From Streptomyces sp. NBC_01351 (GTDB lineage: Bacteria; Actinomycetota; Actinomycetes; Streptomycetales; Streptomycetaceae), in assembly GCF_036237315.1 (NCBI RefSeq), contig NZ_CP108356.1, forward strand, positions 1,550,001 to 1,614,000: DNA of 64,000 bases, written 5' to 3'. Of the stretch, positions 24,027 to 32,376 are shown piece after piece (position 1 is the first letter of the stretch; each line of letters begins with the position of its first letter). The notes beneath the pieces were generated by a model. That model had not been told where the DNA came from, made no database searches, and worked only from the letters and a program-made list of their open reading frames with translations. Made by a program: the position numbers and the translations under genes.

Positions 24027-25823
24027 CTACGGCTTCCCGTGCGGGCGTACGACCATCGCCGAGCCGCCGCCGCGGCGGGTGGTCTCGGCCGCCGCCAGCC
24101 AGCGGCCGTCCGGCAGCCGCTGCACTCCGGTGGCGGCGCCGATCTCCGGGTTCTGCCGGAAGCCCTGGCCGAGCGCCTCCAGTTCCGCGCGCAGCGGGCT
24201 GTTCCACAGACCAGGCTCCAGCTCGGTGGTGGTCTGGTTGCGCTGGCTGGCGCGCGGCGCGGCGATGGCATCGACCAGCGGCAGGCCCCGGTCCAGGTGT
24301 CCGGTCAGGGTCTGCAGGACGGTGGTGATGATGGTGGCGCCGCCCGGGGAGCCGACGGCCAGGACCGGCCGGCCGTCCTCCAGGACGATGGTCGGGGACA
24401 TGGAGGAGCGCGGCCGCTTGCCGGGGCCGGGCAGGTTGGGGTCCGGGACGCCGGGGGCGGCCGGGGCGAAGGAGAAGTCCGTCAGCTCGTTGTTGAGCAG
24501 GAAGCCGCGGCCCGGGACGGTGATCGCGCTGCCGCCGGTGGACTCGATGGTCAGGGTGTAGGACACCACGTTGCCCCAGCGGTCGGCGACCGTCAGGTGG
24601 GTGGTGTTCTCGCCCTCGTAGGTGGTCGGGGCGGCCTGCCCGGTCGTGGCGCAGGGTACGGGGTCGCGCGGATCGCCGGGGGCGAGCGGGCTGGTCAGGG
24701 TGGAGTCGGGCTTGATCAGGCAGGCGCGCGAGTCGGCGTACGCCTGCGAGAGGAGCTGCTTCGTCGGGACGTCCTGCGCGGCCGGGTCGCCGACCCAGCG
24801 GCCCCGGTCGGCGAAGGAGATCCGGGAGGCCTCGATGAAGCGGTGCAGGTACTGCGTCTCGGAGAGCGCCGAGAGGTCGCTGCCCTCCAGGATGTTCAGG
24901 GCCTCGCCGACGGTGGTGCCGCCGGAGGAGGAGGGCGCCATGCTGTAGACGTCCAGCCCGCGGTAGCCGACCCGGGTCGGGGCCTGGTGCTTGGTCGCGT
25001 ACGCGCGCAGGTCCCCGGTGGTCAGGTCGCCGGGGCGGACGGTCCGGGTGGCGGCCGGGTCGACCGGGGGTGTACGGACGGCCCGGACGATGTCCTCGGC
25101 GATCGGGCCCCGGTAGAGCGCGCCGGTCCCCTTGCGGCGGAGTTCCGCGTAGGTGGCGGCCAGGTCCGGGTTCTTGAAGGTGGAGCCGACCACCGGCAGC
25201 GCGCCGCCCGGCAGGAAGAGCTTCGCGGTGTCCGGGAAGTCCTTGAACCGGGCCTCGTTGGCCGCGGTCTGCGCGCGGAAGGTGGCGTCCACCGTGAAGC
25301 CGTCGCGGGCCAGCTTCTCGGCGGGCCGCAGCAGGTGGCCGAGCGGGCGGGTGCCCCAGGCGTCGAGGGCGCTCTTCCAGGTGGCGGGGGTGCCGGGGAC
25401 GCCGACGCCGAGGCCGCTGGTCTGGCCCTCCGCGAAGGGGATCGGGACGCCGTTCTCCTGGAAGAGAGTCGCGGTGGCCGTCGCGGGGGCGGTCTCGCGG
25501 CCGTCGATGGTGTGCACCCGGCCGGAGCGGGCGTCGTAGTAGACGAAGTAGCCGCCTCCGCCGATGCCCGCCGAGTAGGGCTCGGTGACCCCGAGCGCGG
25601 CGGCGGCCGCGACGGCCGCGTCCACGGCGTTGCCGCCGGAGCGCAGGACGGCGATGCCCGCGGCCGAGGCGTCCGCGTCGACACTGGCGACGGCCCCGCC
25701 GTAACCGGCCGCGACGGGCACCTTGGCGGGGGTGCCGGCGCCGGGCGGGGCCGCGGCCCCGGTGGAGACGAGCGCCCCGGCGAGGGCGACGAGCGCTAAG
25801 CGACGTGCGGCGGGACGGTGCAT
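24027..25823 (-). CDS. ggt: Gamma-glutamyltransferase, secreted
   Basis: A 598-aa proenzyme with an N-terminal signal sequence (residues 1-25, Ala/Leu rich). The autocleavage nucleophile is Thr407 in NTTHLTVAD, giving the usual large and small subunits; the GSPGGATI loop and RPRSSMSPT lie in the small subunit. It cleaves gamma-glutamyl bonds of glutathione and related peptides outside the cell, helping recover amino acids. Single transcription unit. Confidence 0.94.
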   Translation of the reverse strand: MHRPAARRLALVALAGALVSTGAAAPPGAGTPAKVPVAAGYGGAVASVDADASAAGIAVLRSGGNAVDAAVAAAAALGVTEPYSAGIGGGGYFVYYDARSGRVHTIDGRETAPATATATLFQENGVPIPFAEGQTSGLGVGVPGTPATWKSALDAWGTRPLGHLLRPAEKLARDGFTVDATFRAQTAANEARFKDFPDTAKLFLPGGALPVVGSTFKNPDLAATYAELRRKGTGALYRGPIAEDIVRAVRTPPVDPAATRTVRPGDLTTGDLRAYATKHQAPTRVGYRGLDVYSMAPSSSGGTTVGEALNILEGSDLSALSETQYLHRFIEASRISFADRGRWVGDPAAQDVPTKQLLSQAYADSRACLIKPDSTLTSPLAPGDPRDPVPCATTGQAAPTTYEGENTTHLTVADRWGNVVSYTLTIESTGGSAITVPGRGFLLNNELTDFSFAPAAPGVPDPNLPGPGKRPRSSMSPTIVLEDGRPVLAVGSPGGATIITTVLQTLTGHLDRGLPLVDAIAAPRASQRNQTTTELEPGLWNSPLRAELEALGQGFRQNPEIGAATGVQRLPDGRWLAAAETTRRGGGSAMVVRPHGKP

Positions 25824-25924
25824 CCGGTTCCTCCAGTCGACGGCCTGTCAGACCTAGATGGAGCAGAGTAACTTCGCGGCACCCCCCGCGTCAGGAGAGC
25901 AGCGTGGCGGCTACCATCCCGCGC

Positions 25925-26650
25925 ATGAACGACGACGTCCGCAACATCGTGCTCGGGGTGATAGCCACCGCCCTCAGCGGTGGCTTCGGCTGGTTCACCC
26001 GGACCTACCAGTGGCGCCGCGCGCTCCGCCGCAAGCAGGCCTTCTTCGGCCTGCCGACCGGATCCGACTGCCTGTTCGTGGTCAACCGGCAGATGGGCGG
26101 CACCCCTTCGTCGCTGCACCGCAACGATGCCTTCGCGCTGCTGGAGATCTCCGCCCTGATCAAGGACTGCGGGGCGAACGTGCAGATCGTCACCCACGAC
26201 GGGGCTCGTCAGGGCTTCGGCGACCGGGCCGAGTTCTGCGTCGGCGGGCCGGTCTCCAACGCCCGGACGACGGCGCACCTGACCTCCATGCTCCCGGGGG
26301 TGCGGGTCGACGTCTCCTCCGAGCCCGGACCGGACCGGGGTGCGATCAGCGTGGGCGGGGAGACGTACCGCTGGGAGCCGGGCATGGCCGAGCACGTGCT
26401 GCTCGCGCGGCTGACGACGGGGCGCGACTCCCGTCCGGTGTTCCTTCTGTCCGGTCAGACCGCCAACAGCAACCAGGCCGCGGCCCGTTACCTGGCCCGC
26501 CACCACCGACGGCTCGCCCGCAAGTACGACGGGAACCCCTTCTGCCTGGTGCTGAAGGTCGTCAACTCGGACGCCTACGGGCCCGACGTGTCCGAGCTGG
26601 TCGCCGACGTCACCACCGCGGCCCGGACACCCGTAGCGGCAGCCGCGTGA
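25925..26650 (+). CDS. Membrane-anchored protein of unknown function
   Basis: A 241-aa protein from ATG 25925. An N-terminal hydrophobic segment (about residues 5-22) is followed by RRALRRK, suggesting an N-out anchor with a cytoplasmic domain. The soluble part alternates strands and helices, with CLFVVNRQMGG, EFCVGGPVSNARTT and VFLLSGQTANSNQAAARYL, the last two spaced like nucleotide- or sugar-binding loops of a Rossmann-like fold. I do not recognise a named family. Its last 41 nt overlap the convergent P450 gene end. Confidence 0.7.
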   Translation: MNDDVRNIVLGVIATALSGGFGWFTRTYQWRRALRRKQAFFGLPTGSDCLFVVNRQMGGTPSSLHRNDAFALLEISALIKDCGANVQIVTHDGARQGFGDRAEFCVGGPVSNARTTAHLTSMLPGVRVDVSSEPGPDRGAISVGGETYRWEPGMAEHVLLARLTTGRDSRPVFLLSGQTANSNQAAARYLARHHRRLARKYDGNPFCLVLKVVNSDAYGPDVSELVADVTTAARTPVAAAA

Positions 26651-27911
26651 TCCCGTTGATGAAGTTGGAGACCAGCCGCCGCGGCGGCCCGGCAAGTTCG
26701 GGCGGGGGCATGGTCGCGCACCACTCCTCGTAGAGGGTGCGCAGCTGGAGCCGGGCGAAGTGGGCGCCCAGGCAGACGTGCGGGCCGTCCCCGAAGGAGA
26801 CGTGCGGGTTGGGTGTGCGGGCCAGGTCGAGCCGGGCCGGGTCGGTGAAGACGCGCTCGTCGTGGTTGGCCGAGGCGTGGAAGACCACCACCTTGTCCCC
26901 GGCCCGGATCGGCTGCCCGGCGAGCTCGGTGTCCACGGCGGCTGTGCGGCGGAAGCTGAGCACCGGCGGGTGGACGCGCAGGAGTTCCTCGACGGCCCGG
27001 TCCCGCGGGACGCGGCCCTCGGCGAGCAGCCGGTGCGCGTCCGGGTCGCGGGCGAGCGCGAGCAGACCGCCGGGGGCGGCGCTGCGTACGGTGTCGTTGC
27101 CGGCGACGGTCAGCAGGAAGAAGAACATCTCCAGTTCGGCCGGGTCGAGTCCGGCCAGGGCCAGGGCGGTCATCACGTCGTCGCCGGGGTGCGCGCGCTT
27201 GTGGGCGGCGAGTTCGCGGGCGTACGAGAACATCTCGCCGAGCAGCGCCGGGGAGCGCGGGTTGAGCGGCTTGCCGTCGGGGCCGAGCAGCGGTGCCGGG
27301 GCGTCCTCGGGGTCCTGGTAGCCGATGATCCGTACGGTCCACTCCAGCAGCAGGGCACGGTCGGAGGCCGGGACGCCCAGCAGATCGGTGAGGTTCAGCA
27401 GGGCGTACTCGTCGGTGACGGTGCGCACCAGGTCGGCGGCCCCGTCCTCGGCGCCGTCCCGGGCGGCGGCGAGCAGGGAGCGGGCGCGGTCCCGTACCCG
27501 GCCGCCGAAGGCGTCGACGCGGGCGGGGGTGAAGGCCCGGGAGACGAGCCGGCGGAGCCTGCCGTGGGAGGTAGGGGTCTCCCCAGGCCCGCAGGGCCTT
27601 GGGGAAGGATCCTGGTTGAGCATGGTGCGGCGCAGGAACGGCAGGTCGGCCGGGTCGGGGTCGCGGATCTGGGTGGCGCCGAGCCAGGAGGAGTACGTGC
27701 GGTGGTCGCGCAGGACCCGTACGACGTCTGCGTGCCGGGTGACGGCCCAGAAGCCGGGCCCGGCGGGCCAGCCCTGGATCTCCGGCTCCGCCTGCCAGGC
27801 CACCGGGTGGTGCTCGCGCAGCAGGCGGTAGCGCTCGTGCGGGATGCCCTCGGCGTAGAGGCGCGGGTCGAAGACGTCGGGCACGCCAGGGGTGTCGGTG
27901 GCCGGTTCCAT
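26610..27911 (-). CDS. Cytochrome P450 with an in-frame hairpin insertion
   Basis: A 433-aa soluble bacterial P450: the I-helix VAGNDTVR, the ExxR motif EELLRVHPP and the heme loop FGDGPHVCLGAHFA with Cys380 as axial ligand. In the C-helix region, bacterial P450s read DPPxHxRLRRLV. Here 11 extra residues (about 103-113, PRPCGPGE in the middle) separate DP from HGRLRRLV, encoded by a 33-nt hairpin-bearing insertion (core 27581-27604). The helix normally contacts a heme propionate, so activity may be affected. No ferredoxin gene is adjacent. ATG 27911 was chosen by P450 N-terminal length. Confidence 0.88.
   Translation of the reverse strand: MEPATDTPGVPDVFDPRLYAEGIPHERYRLLREHHPVAWQAEPEIQGWPAGPGFWAVTRHADVVRVLRDHRTYSSWLGATQIRDPDPADLPFLRRTMLNQDPSPRPCGPGETPTSHGRLRRLVSRAFTPARVDAFGGRVRDRARSLLAAARDGAEDGAADLVRTVTDEYALLNLTDLLGVPASDRALLLEWTVRIIGYQDPEDAPAPLLGPDGKPLNPRSPALLGEMFSYARELAAHKRAHPGDDVMTALALAGLDPAELEMFFFLLTVAGNDTVRSAAPGGLLALARDPDAHRLLAEGRVPRDRAVEELLRVHPPVLSFRRTAAVDTELAGQPIRAGDKVVVFHASANHDERVFTDPARLDLARTPNPHVSFGDGPHVCLGAHFARLQLRTLYEEWCATMPPPELAGPPRRLVSNFINGITRLPLRVSGPRW
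27581..27604. repeat. Small palindromic insertion inside the P450 gene
   Basis: CCCCAGGCCC-GCA-GGGCCTTGGGG is an almost perfect hairpin (one bulged base) within a 33-nt insertion flanked by similar CCTxCC sequences. It keeps the reading frame. Confidence 0.7.
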
Positions 27912-27979
27912 GGGCTCACGGTGGCGGCCGGGGGGCTGGTCGCGCAAGGGGAGGATGCCCGTAGCGGGAGGCGCGTCGG

Positions 27980-28489
27980 TCAGAGACCGAAGCCGCATTC
28001 ACCCGCGGGGAGCGACTTGTCCGTGCCGCGCAGCACCACCGTGGCGCCCGACGACGACTGGCTGGCCACCACCGTGCAGATCACCTGCTGGCGGGCCATC
28101 TCGGGCAGTTTACCGATCTTGAACGGCAGCCGGACGTCGAACCCCCGCTCCGCGGTGGGGGTGACCGAGACCTCCGCGGGCGCCTCCCCCTCGCCCAGCG
28201 GGGGAATCGCGCTGCGCAGCCCCGCGGCTCTCTCCTTCTCGTTGGGGCCCTTGAGCAGCCAGGCAAGGACGATCTCCGGGGTCGAGGACTCGATGGCGTC
28301 CCGGTTCACGGCGACGAGAGCGTCCTGTTGGGTCAGGAAGTAGAGGGACGCCGCCGGGGAGCGCCGGGGCACGAACACCTTCGCGGGCTCGCCGCTCTCG
28401 ATCACCCCGGTGGCCTTGATCCCGCAGCCGGCGAGCAGAAGCGGCCCCAGCAGGGCGGTCGCGACGGCAGCGGTCCGGTTCTGGGTCAT
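27980..28489 (-). CDS. Small lipoprotein linked to a two-component system
   Basis: A 169-aa protein with a lipoprotein signal ending LLLAGC (Cys22). The mature domain (about 45-165) resembles a GerMN-type fold: LYFLTQQDALVAVNRD, EIVLAWLLKGP, then beta strands. Its ATG overlaps the kinase stop by 4 nt. The order response regulator, kinase, lipoprotein matches AfsQ1-Q2-Q3-type loci in Streptomyces, where the lipoprotein is thought to modulate the sensor from outside; that role here is inferred. Confidence 0.82.
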   Translation of the reverse strand: MTQNRTAAVATALLGPLLLAGCGIKATGVIESGEPAKVFVPRRSPAASLYFLTQQDALVAVNRDAIESSTPEIVLAWLLKGPNEKERAAGLRSAIPPLGEGEAPAEVSVTPTAERGFDVRLPFKIGKLPEMARQQVICTVVASQSSSGATVVLRGTDKSLPAGECGFGL

Positions 28490-29931
28490 GCGTCGGCCTC
28501 CAGGGGCATGTCGAGCAGGAACACCGCTCCCCCGGCGGCGCCGTTGGCGGCGTGCAGGGTGCCGCCGTGCAGCCGTACGTTCTCCAGGGTGATGGCGAGG
28601 CCCAGGCCGCTGCCCGCCGACCGGGTACGGGCGGCGTCGGCCTTGAAGAAGCGGTCGAAGATGCGGGGCAGCACCTCGGGGGCGATGCCGGGCCCGCTGT
28701 CGGCGACCTCGACCAGCAGCCGGGGCCCGCCGGTCCGGAGTTCGGTGCGGGCGGACACGCGGACCGGGGCGCCGCCGTGCCGCAGGGCATTGCCGACGAG
28801 GTTGGCGAGGACCACGTCGAAGCGCCGCGGGTCGAGCCGAGCGCGGACGCCGCGCGGCAGGTCGGCGACGACCCGCTCGTCGTCCCAGTGGCGGCGCTCC
28901 AGGGTCTTGGAGACGGCCTCGGCGAGGTCCACGTCGTCGAGGTTGAGCTCGGCGGCGCGGGCGTCGAAGCGGGAGATCTCCATCAAGTCCTCGACGAGGA
29001 CGGCGAGTTTGCCGGTCTCGGCGCTGACCAGGCGCAGGGCCTTGGCGGTATCGGCGTCGAGGTGTTCGGCGTCCTCGTCCAGCACCTCGGTGACGGCGAG
29101 CATCCCGGCGAGCGGCGTGCGCAGTTCGTGGGACACGTCGGAGGCGAACCGGCGGGCCCGGGTTTCGGCCTCCCGGAGTTCGCTCACCGACTGTTCCAGG
29201 GCGCGGGCGGTCTCGTTGAAGGTGCGGGCGAGTCCGGCGAGTTCGTCGGCGCCCCGCACTTCGATACGGGTGTCCAGTCGGCCGCTGCCCAGCCGCTGGG
29301 CGGCTCTGCGCATGTCCCGTACCGGGCGGAGCACGCTGCGGGCGGCGAGCAGGGCGGGGACGACGGCGATGGCGAGGCCGGGGATGGCGCCCTGCCGGGC
29401 GGCCTCGACCATGGCCGCGATCGTCTGCTGCTCGACCGCCAGCGGCATCACGGCGTAGACGACGAGGCCGGTGGGCTCGCGGCCCCCGTCGCGCTCGGAC
29501 ACGGCGGGCATGCCGACCGTGAGGTACGGCTTCTGATCGGCGTCGGTCACCCGCTGGAAGGCGCCGTGCGGATAGGCGGTCACCTGCTTCCGGAGCTGGT
29601 CGGTGAGGACGGTCGAGGTGGCGGTGGAACCCCAGGAGTTGGCCCGCAGGCTGCCGTATTCGGCGAAGACCGCCCAGGGGTGCGGCTTGCCCCGCTTGCC
29701 CATTTCGTTGGCGATGTGCTGAAGCTGAGGCTGGTCCACCGGCAGCGACACCTCCATCGCCTCCAGCGCCTCCCGCAGGGTGCTGACCGCGGTGTCCTGG
29801 CTCTGGGTGAGGATCGCGCTGCGAGCCTGCCGGTAGGTGAGGGCGGCCGTGCTCACCGCGCTGATCGCGGCGACCAGCAGGAAGGCCGCGATCAGCCGGG
29901 TGCGCAGGCCCAGCGGTGCCATGCGTCTCAC
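28486..29931 (-). CDS. Sensor histidine kinase
   Basis: A 481-aa protein: N-terminal helix (about 10-30), a ~135-residue extracellular sensor, a second helix (about 170-195), a HAMP domain, then HisKA with FASDVSHELRTPLAG (phospho-His) and HATPase with NLVGNALRHGG, DSGPGIAPE and GLGLAITLE. GTG 29931 or ATG 29922 could start it. It is downstream of its response regulator by 6 nt and upstream of the lipoprotein. The lineage is AfsQ2/CseC-like, which sense envelope or nutrient state. Confidence 0.92.
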   Translation of the reverse strand: MRRMAPLGLRTRLIAAFLLVAAISAVSTAALTYRQARSAILTQSQDTAVSTLREALEAMEVSLPVDQPQLQHIANEMGKRGKPHPWAVFAEYGSLRANSWGSTATSTVLTDQLRKQVTAYPHGAFQRVTDADQKPYLTVGMPAVSERDGGREPTGLVVYAVMPLAVEQQTIAAMVEAARQGAIPGLAIAVVPALLAARSVLRPVRDMRRAAQRLGSGRLDTRIEVRGADELAGLARTFNETARALEQSVSELREAETRARRFASDVSHELRTPLAGMLAVTEVLDEDAEHLDADTAKALRLVSAETGKLAVLVEDLMEISRFDARAAELNLDDVDLAEAVSKTLERRHWDDERVVADLPRGVRARLDPRRFDVVLANLVGNALRHGGAPVRVSARTELRTGGPRLLVEVADSGPGIAPEVLPRIFDRFFKADAARTRSAGSGLGLAITLENVRLHGGTLHAANGAAGGAVFLLDMPLEADA

Positions 29932-29937
29932 CGCGGC

Positions 29938-30621
29938 CTACAGGGGACCGAAGCGGTAGCCGAAGCCGCGCACGGTCTGGATGTAGCGGGGGGCTGCTTC
30001 GGGGGCCTCGACCTTGGTGCGCAGGCGGCGGACGCAGGCGTCCACGAGCCGGGCGTCGGCGTGGTAACTGTGGCCCCAGACGTACTCCAGGAGCTGCTGG
30101 CGGGAGAAGACCTGCTCGGGCGAGGCCGACAGGTGCAGCAGGAGCTTCATCTCACTGGGGGCCAGGGAGACGCGCTCGCCGTTCTTGGCGACGGTCAGCC
30201 CGCTGCGGTCGATGGCCAGTTCGCCGTGGAACTCGATCTCGGGGCGGGCGCCCACCGGATCGCTGAGCCGGCGCAGGACGGCCTTGATGCGGGCCTCGAT
30301 GACCTCGGTGCGGGCGGGTTTGACGATGTAGTCGTCGGCCCCGGCCTCCAGGCCGATGACCACGTCGAAGTCGTCGCCGCGTGCGGTGAGCATGATGATC
30401 GGCACCTCGCTGGTGTCGCGGATCCGGCGGCACACCTGCACGCCGTTGATCCCCGGCAGCATCAGATCGAGCAGGACCAGTTCGGGGCGGAAGCTCGCGA
30501 GCAGGGCGAGCCCCTCCTCACCGGTCTCGGCGGCACTCACCTCGTGGCCGCGTCGGCGCAGGCCGAGGCCCACCCCCTCCCTGATGGAAGGGTCGTCCTC
30601 GATCAACAGTACGCGTGGCAT
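29938..30621 (-). CDS. OmpR-family response regulator (AfsQ1/CseB type)
   Basis: A 227-aa protein from ATG 30621 (an in-frame TTG at 30636 is an alternative). The receiver shows LLIEDDP, VLLDLMLPG (phospho-Asp), IMLTARG and YIVKPAR; the winged helix shows LVDACVRRLRTKV and the end VRGFGYRFGPL. Similarity to AfsQ1/CseB-type regulators is clear by eye, but it is not safely orthologous to either. It is 39 nt downstream of murJ on the same strand, so envelope genes and this system may be co-transcribed. Confidence 0.92.
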   Translation of the reverse strand: MPRVLLIEDDPSIREGVGLGLRRRGHEVSAAETGEEGLALLASFRPELVLLDLMLPGINGVQVCRRIRDTSEVPIIMLTARGDDFDVVIGLEAGADDYIVKPARTEVIEARIKAVLRRLSDPVGARPEIEFHGELAIDRSGLTVAKNGERVSLAPSEMKLLLHLSASPEQVFSRQQLLEYVWGHSYHADARLVDACVRRLRTKVEAPEAAPRYIQTVRGFGYRFGPL

Positions 30622-30660
30622 CCGGTCAGTATCCAAGGTGGTGCGCGGCTTTCCCTCCCG

Positions 30661-32376
30661 CTAACGGCCGATCTTGCGCCGCAGGGAGTTCAGCAGGTCG
30701 GTGATCTCCACCAGGCGCAACGGCCCGGCAAGGAGGACGACGACGAGCACCATGGCCGCGGTTCCCGCCCCGAGGCCGGCGAAGTTCCCGAGGGGGTCGG
30801 CGGCGCGGGCGGCGGCGTACCCGACGGCGGCCGCGGGCACGCTCGCGGCCAGCAGCCTCAGGTGGGTCCGTACGGCACCGGCCCGCCTTTCGCCTGATGC
30901 CACCGTCGTACGCGTCTGCGCGCGCGGACCGAGCCGCCGGGCCAGTACGTACGCGGTGACGGCCGCGCCCGCGGCGTAGGCGATCGTGCAGGCGGCGGCC
31001 ATGCCGGTGACCGCCCAGCGCGGCGGCAGCAGGAAGTACGCGGCGGCCGAGAGCCCGGCGTTCGAGGCGGCGATGGAGAGGTTCAGGAAGAAGGGGGTCC
31101 GGGTGTCGGAGAGGGCGTAGAAGCCGCGGGAGAGCACGTACTGCGCGGAGTAGGCGATCAGGCCGGGGGCGAAGGCCGCCAGCATGCCGGCCATGACGGC
31201 GACGTCGGCCGCGTCGGTCCGCCCGTACTCGAAGACGCTTCCCATCACCCAGGGCGCGAGGGCGGCGAGGAGCGCGGCGGCCGGGACTATGAGGGCCGCG
31301 CTGGAGCGCAGCGCGTAGGAAACGTCCCTGCGCACGCCCGCGAGGTCGCCGTCGGTGGCGGCGGCGCTCATCCGGGGCATGAGGGCCGTGACGAGGGAGA
31401 CGGTGATGATGCCCTGCGGGACCATCCACATCAGGTAGGCGTTGCTGTAGGCGGTGTAGCCGGCGCCACCGGCGAGACCCGCGTCGACGGCATGCTGCCC
31501 GGTGGCGGTGGAGAGCCGGGTCACGACCCAGTAGGCGAGCTGGTTGCTCAGGACGAGCAGGACCAGCCAGCCCGCGTTGCGCAGCGGGCGGGCGAGGCCG
31601 CTGCCGCGCCAGTCGAAGCGGGGGCGCCAGCGGAAGCGGGCGGCGCGCAGCGAGGGGATGAGGGCGAGGGCCTGGACGACGATGCCGGCGGTGGTGCCGA
31701 TGCCCAGCAGCCGGGTCTCGGAAGCCGTCAGGCCGTCCGTCGCGCCGTGCGACACGTAGAGGAAGAGCCCGAAGACGGCGATGACGACGACGTTGTTGAG
31801 GACCGGGGTCCACATCATCGCGCCGAATCGGCCGCGGGCGTTGAGCACCTGCCCGAGCAGGGTGAACAGGCCGTAGAAGAGGATCTGCGGGAGGCAGTAG
31901 CGGGCCAGGGCGACGGTGGTGGACTGCTGGCCGCCGCTGTAGCCGGTGTACACCGAGACGATCAGCGGGGCGGCTACCACGGCGGCCGCGGTGAGGACCA
32001 GCAGCGCGGCCGTGCACACGGTGAGCAGCCGGTCGGTGTAGGCGGCGCCGCCGTCCGCGTGCTCCTTGGCGGCGCGGACCAGCTCGGGGACGAAGACCGC
32101 GTTGAGGGCGCCGCCGATGAGCAGGATGTACAGGATGTTCGGGACGGTGTTGGCGACGGCGTAGCCGTCTCCGAGCAGTTCGATGCCGAGCGCGGCGACG
32201 ACGACGGCGGAGCGGACGAAGCCGGTGGCGCGGGAGACGATCGAGCCGGCGGCCATGAGCGCGCCGCTGCGCAGCATCGAGCTCTTCGCCGGTACCGCGC
32301 GGTCGGCGTCGGCCCCTGTCCCGGACTCGGCCCCAGCCCCTGACTCGGCGGCCGGTCTGGTGTCGGTGGCCGTCAC
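30661..32376 (-). CDS. murJ: MurJ/MviN-family lipid II flippase
   Basis: A 571-aa protein with about 14 hydrophobic helices. The N-terminal core GALMAAGSIVSRATGFVRS and LGDGYAVANTVPNI carry the conserved Arg/Asp residues of MurJ. There is a ~40-residue Ala/Gly/Asp-rich cytoplasmic lead. GTG 32376 overlaps the stop of the FemX-like gene (GTGA). The family flips lipid-linked peptidoglycan precursor; pairing with a FemX-like bridge ligase supports a cell-wall role. Streptomyces usually carry the main murJ elsewhere near parAB, so this may be a second copy. Confidence 0.88.
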   Translation of the reverse strand: MTATDTRPAAESGAGAESGTGADADRAVPAKSSMLRSGALMAAGSIVSRATGFVRSAVVVAALGIELLGDGYAVANTVPNILYILLIGGALNAVFVPELVRAAKEHADGGAAYTDRLLTVCTAALLVLTAAAVVAAPLIVSVYTGYSGGQQSTTVALARYCLPQILFYGLFTLLGQVLNARGRFGAMMWTPVLNNVVVIAVFGLFLYVSHGATDGLTASETRLLGIGTTAGIVVQALALIPSLRAARFRWRPRFDWRGSGLARPLRNAGWLVLLVLSNQLAYWVVTRLSTATGQHAVDAGLAGGAGYTAYSNAYLMWMVPQGIITVSLVTALMPRMSAAATDGDLAGVRRDVSYALRSSAALIVPAAALLAALAPWVMGSVFEYGRTDAADVAVMAGMLAAFAPGLIAYSAQYVLSRGFYALSDTRTPFFLNLSIAASNAGLSAAAYFLLPPRWAVTGMAAACTIAYAAGAAVTAYVLARRLGPRAQTRTTVASGERRAGAVRTHLRLLAASVPAAAVGYAAARAADPLGNFAGLGAGTAAMVLVVVLLAGPLRLVEITDLLNSLRRKIGR

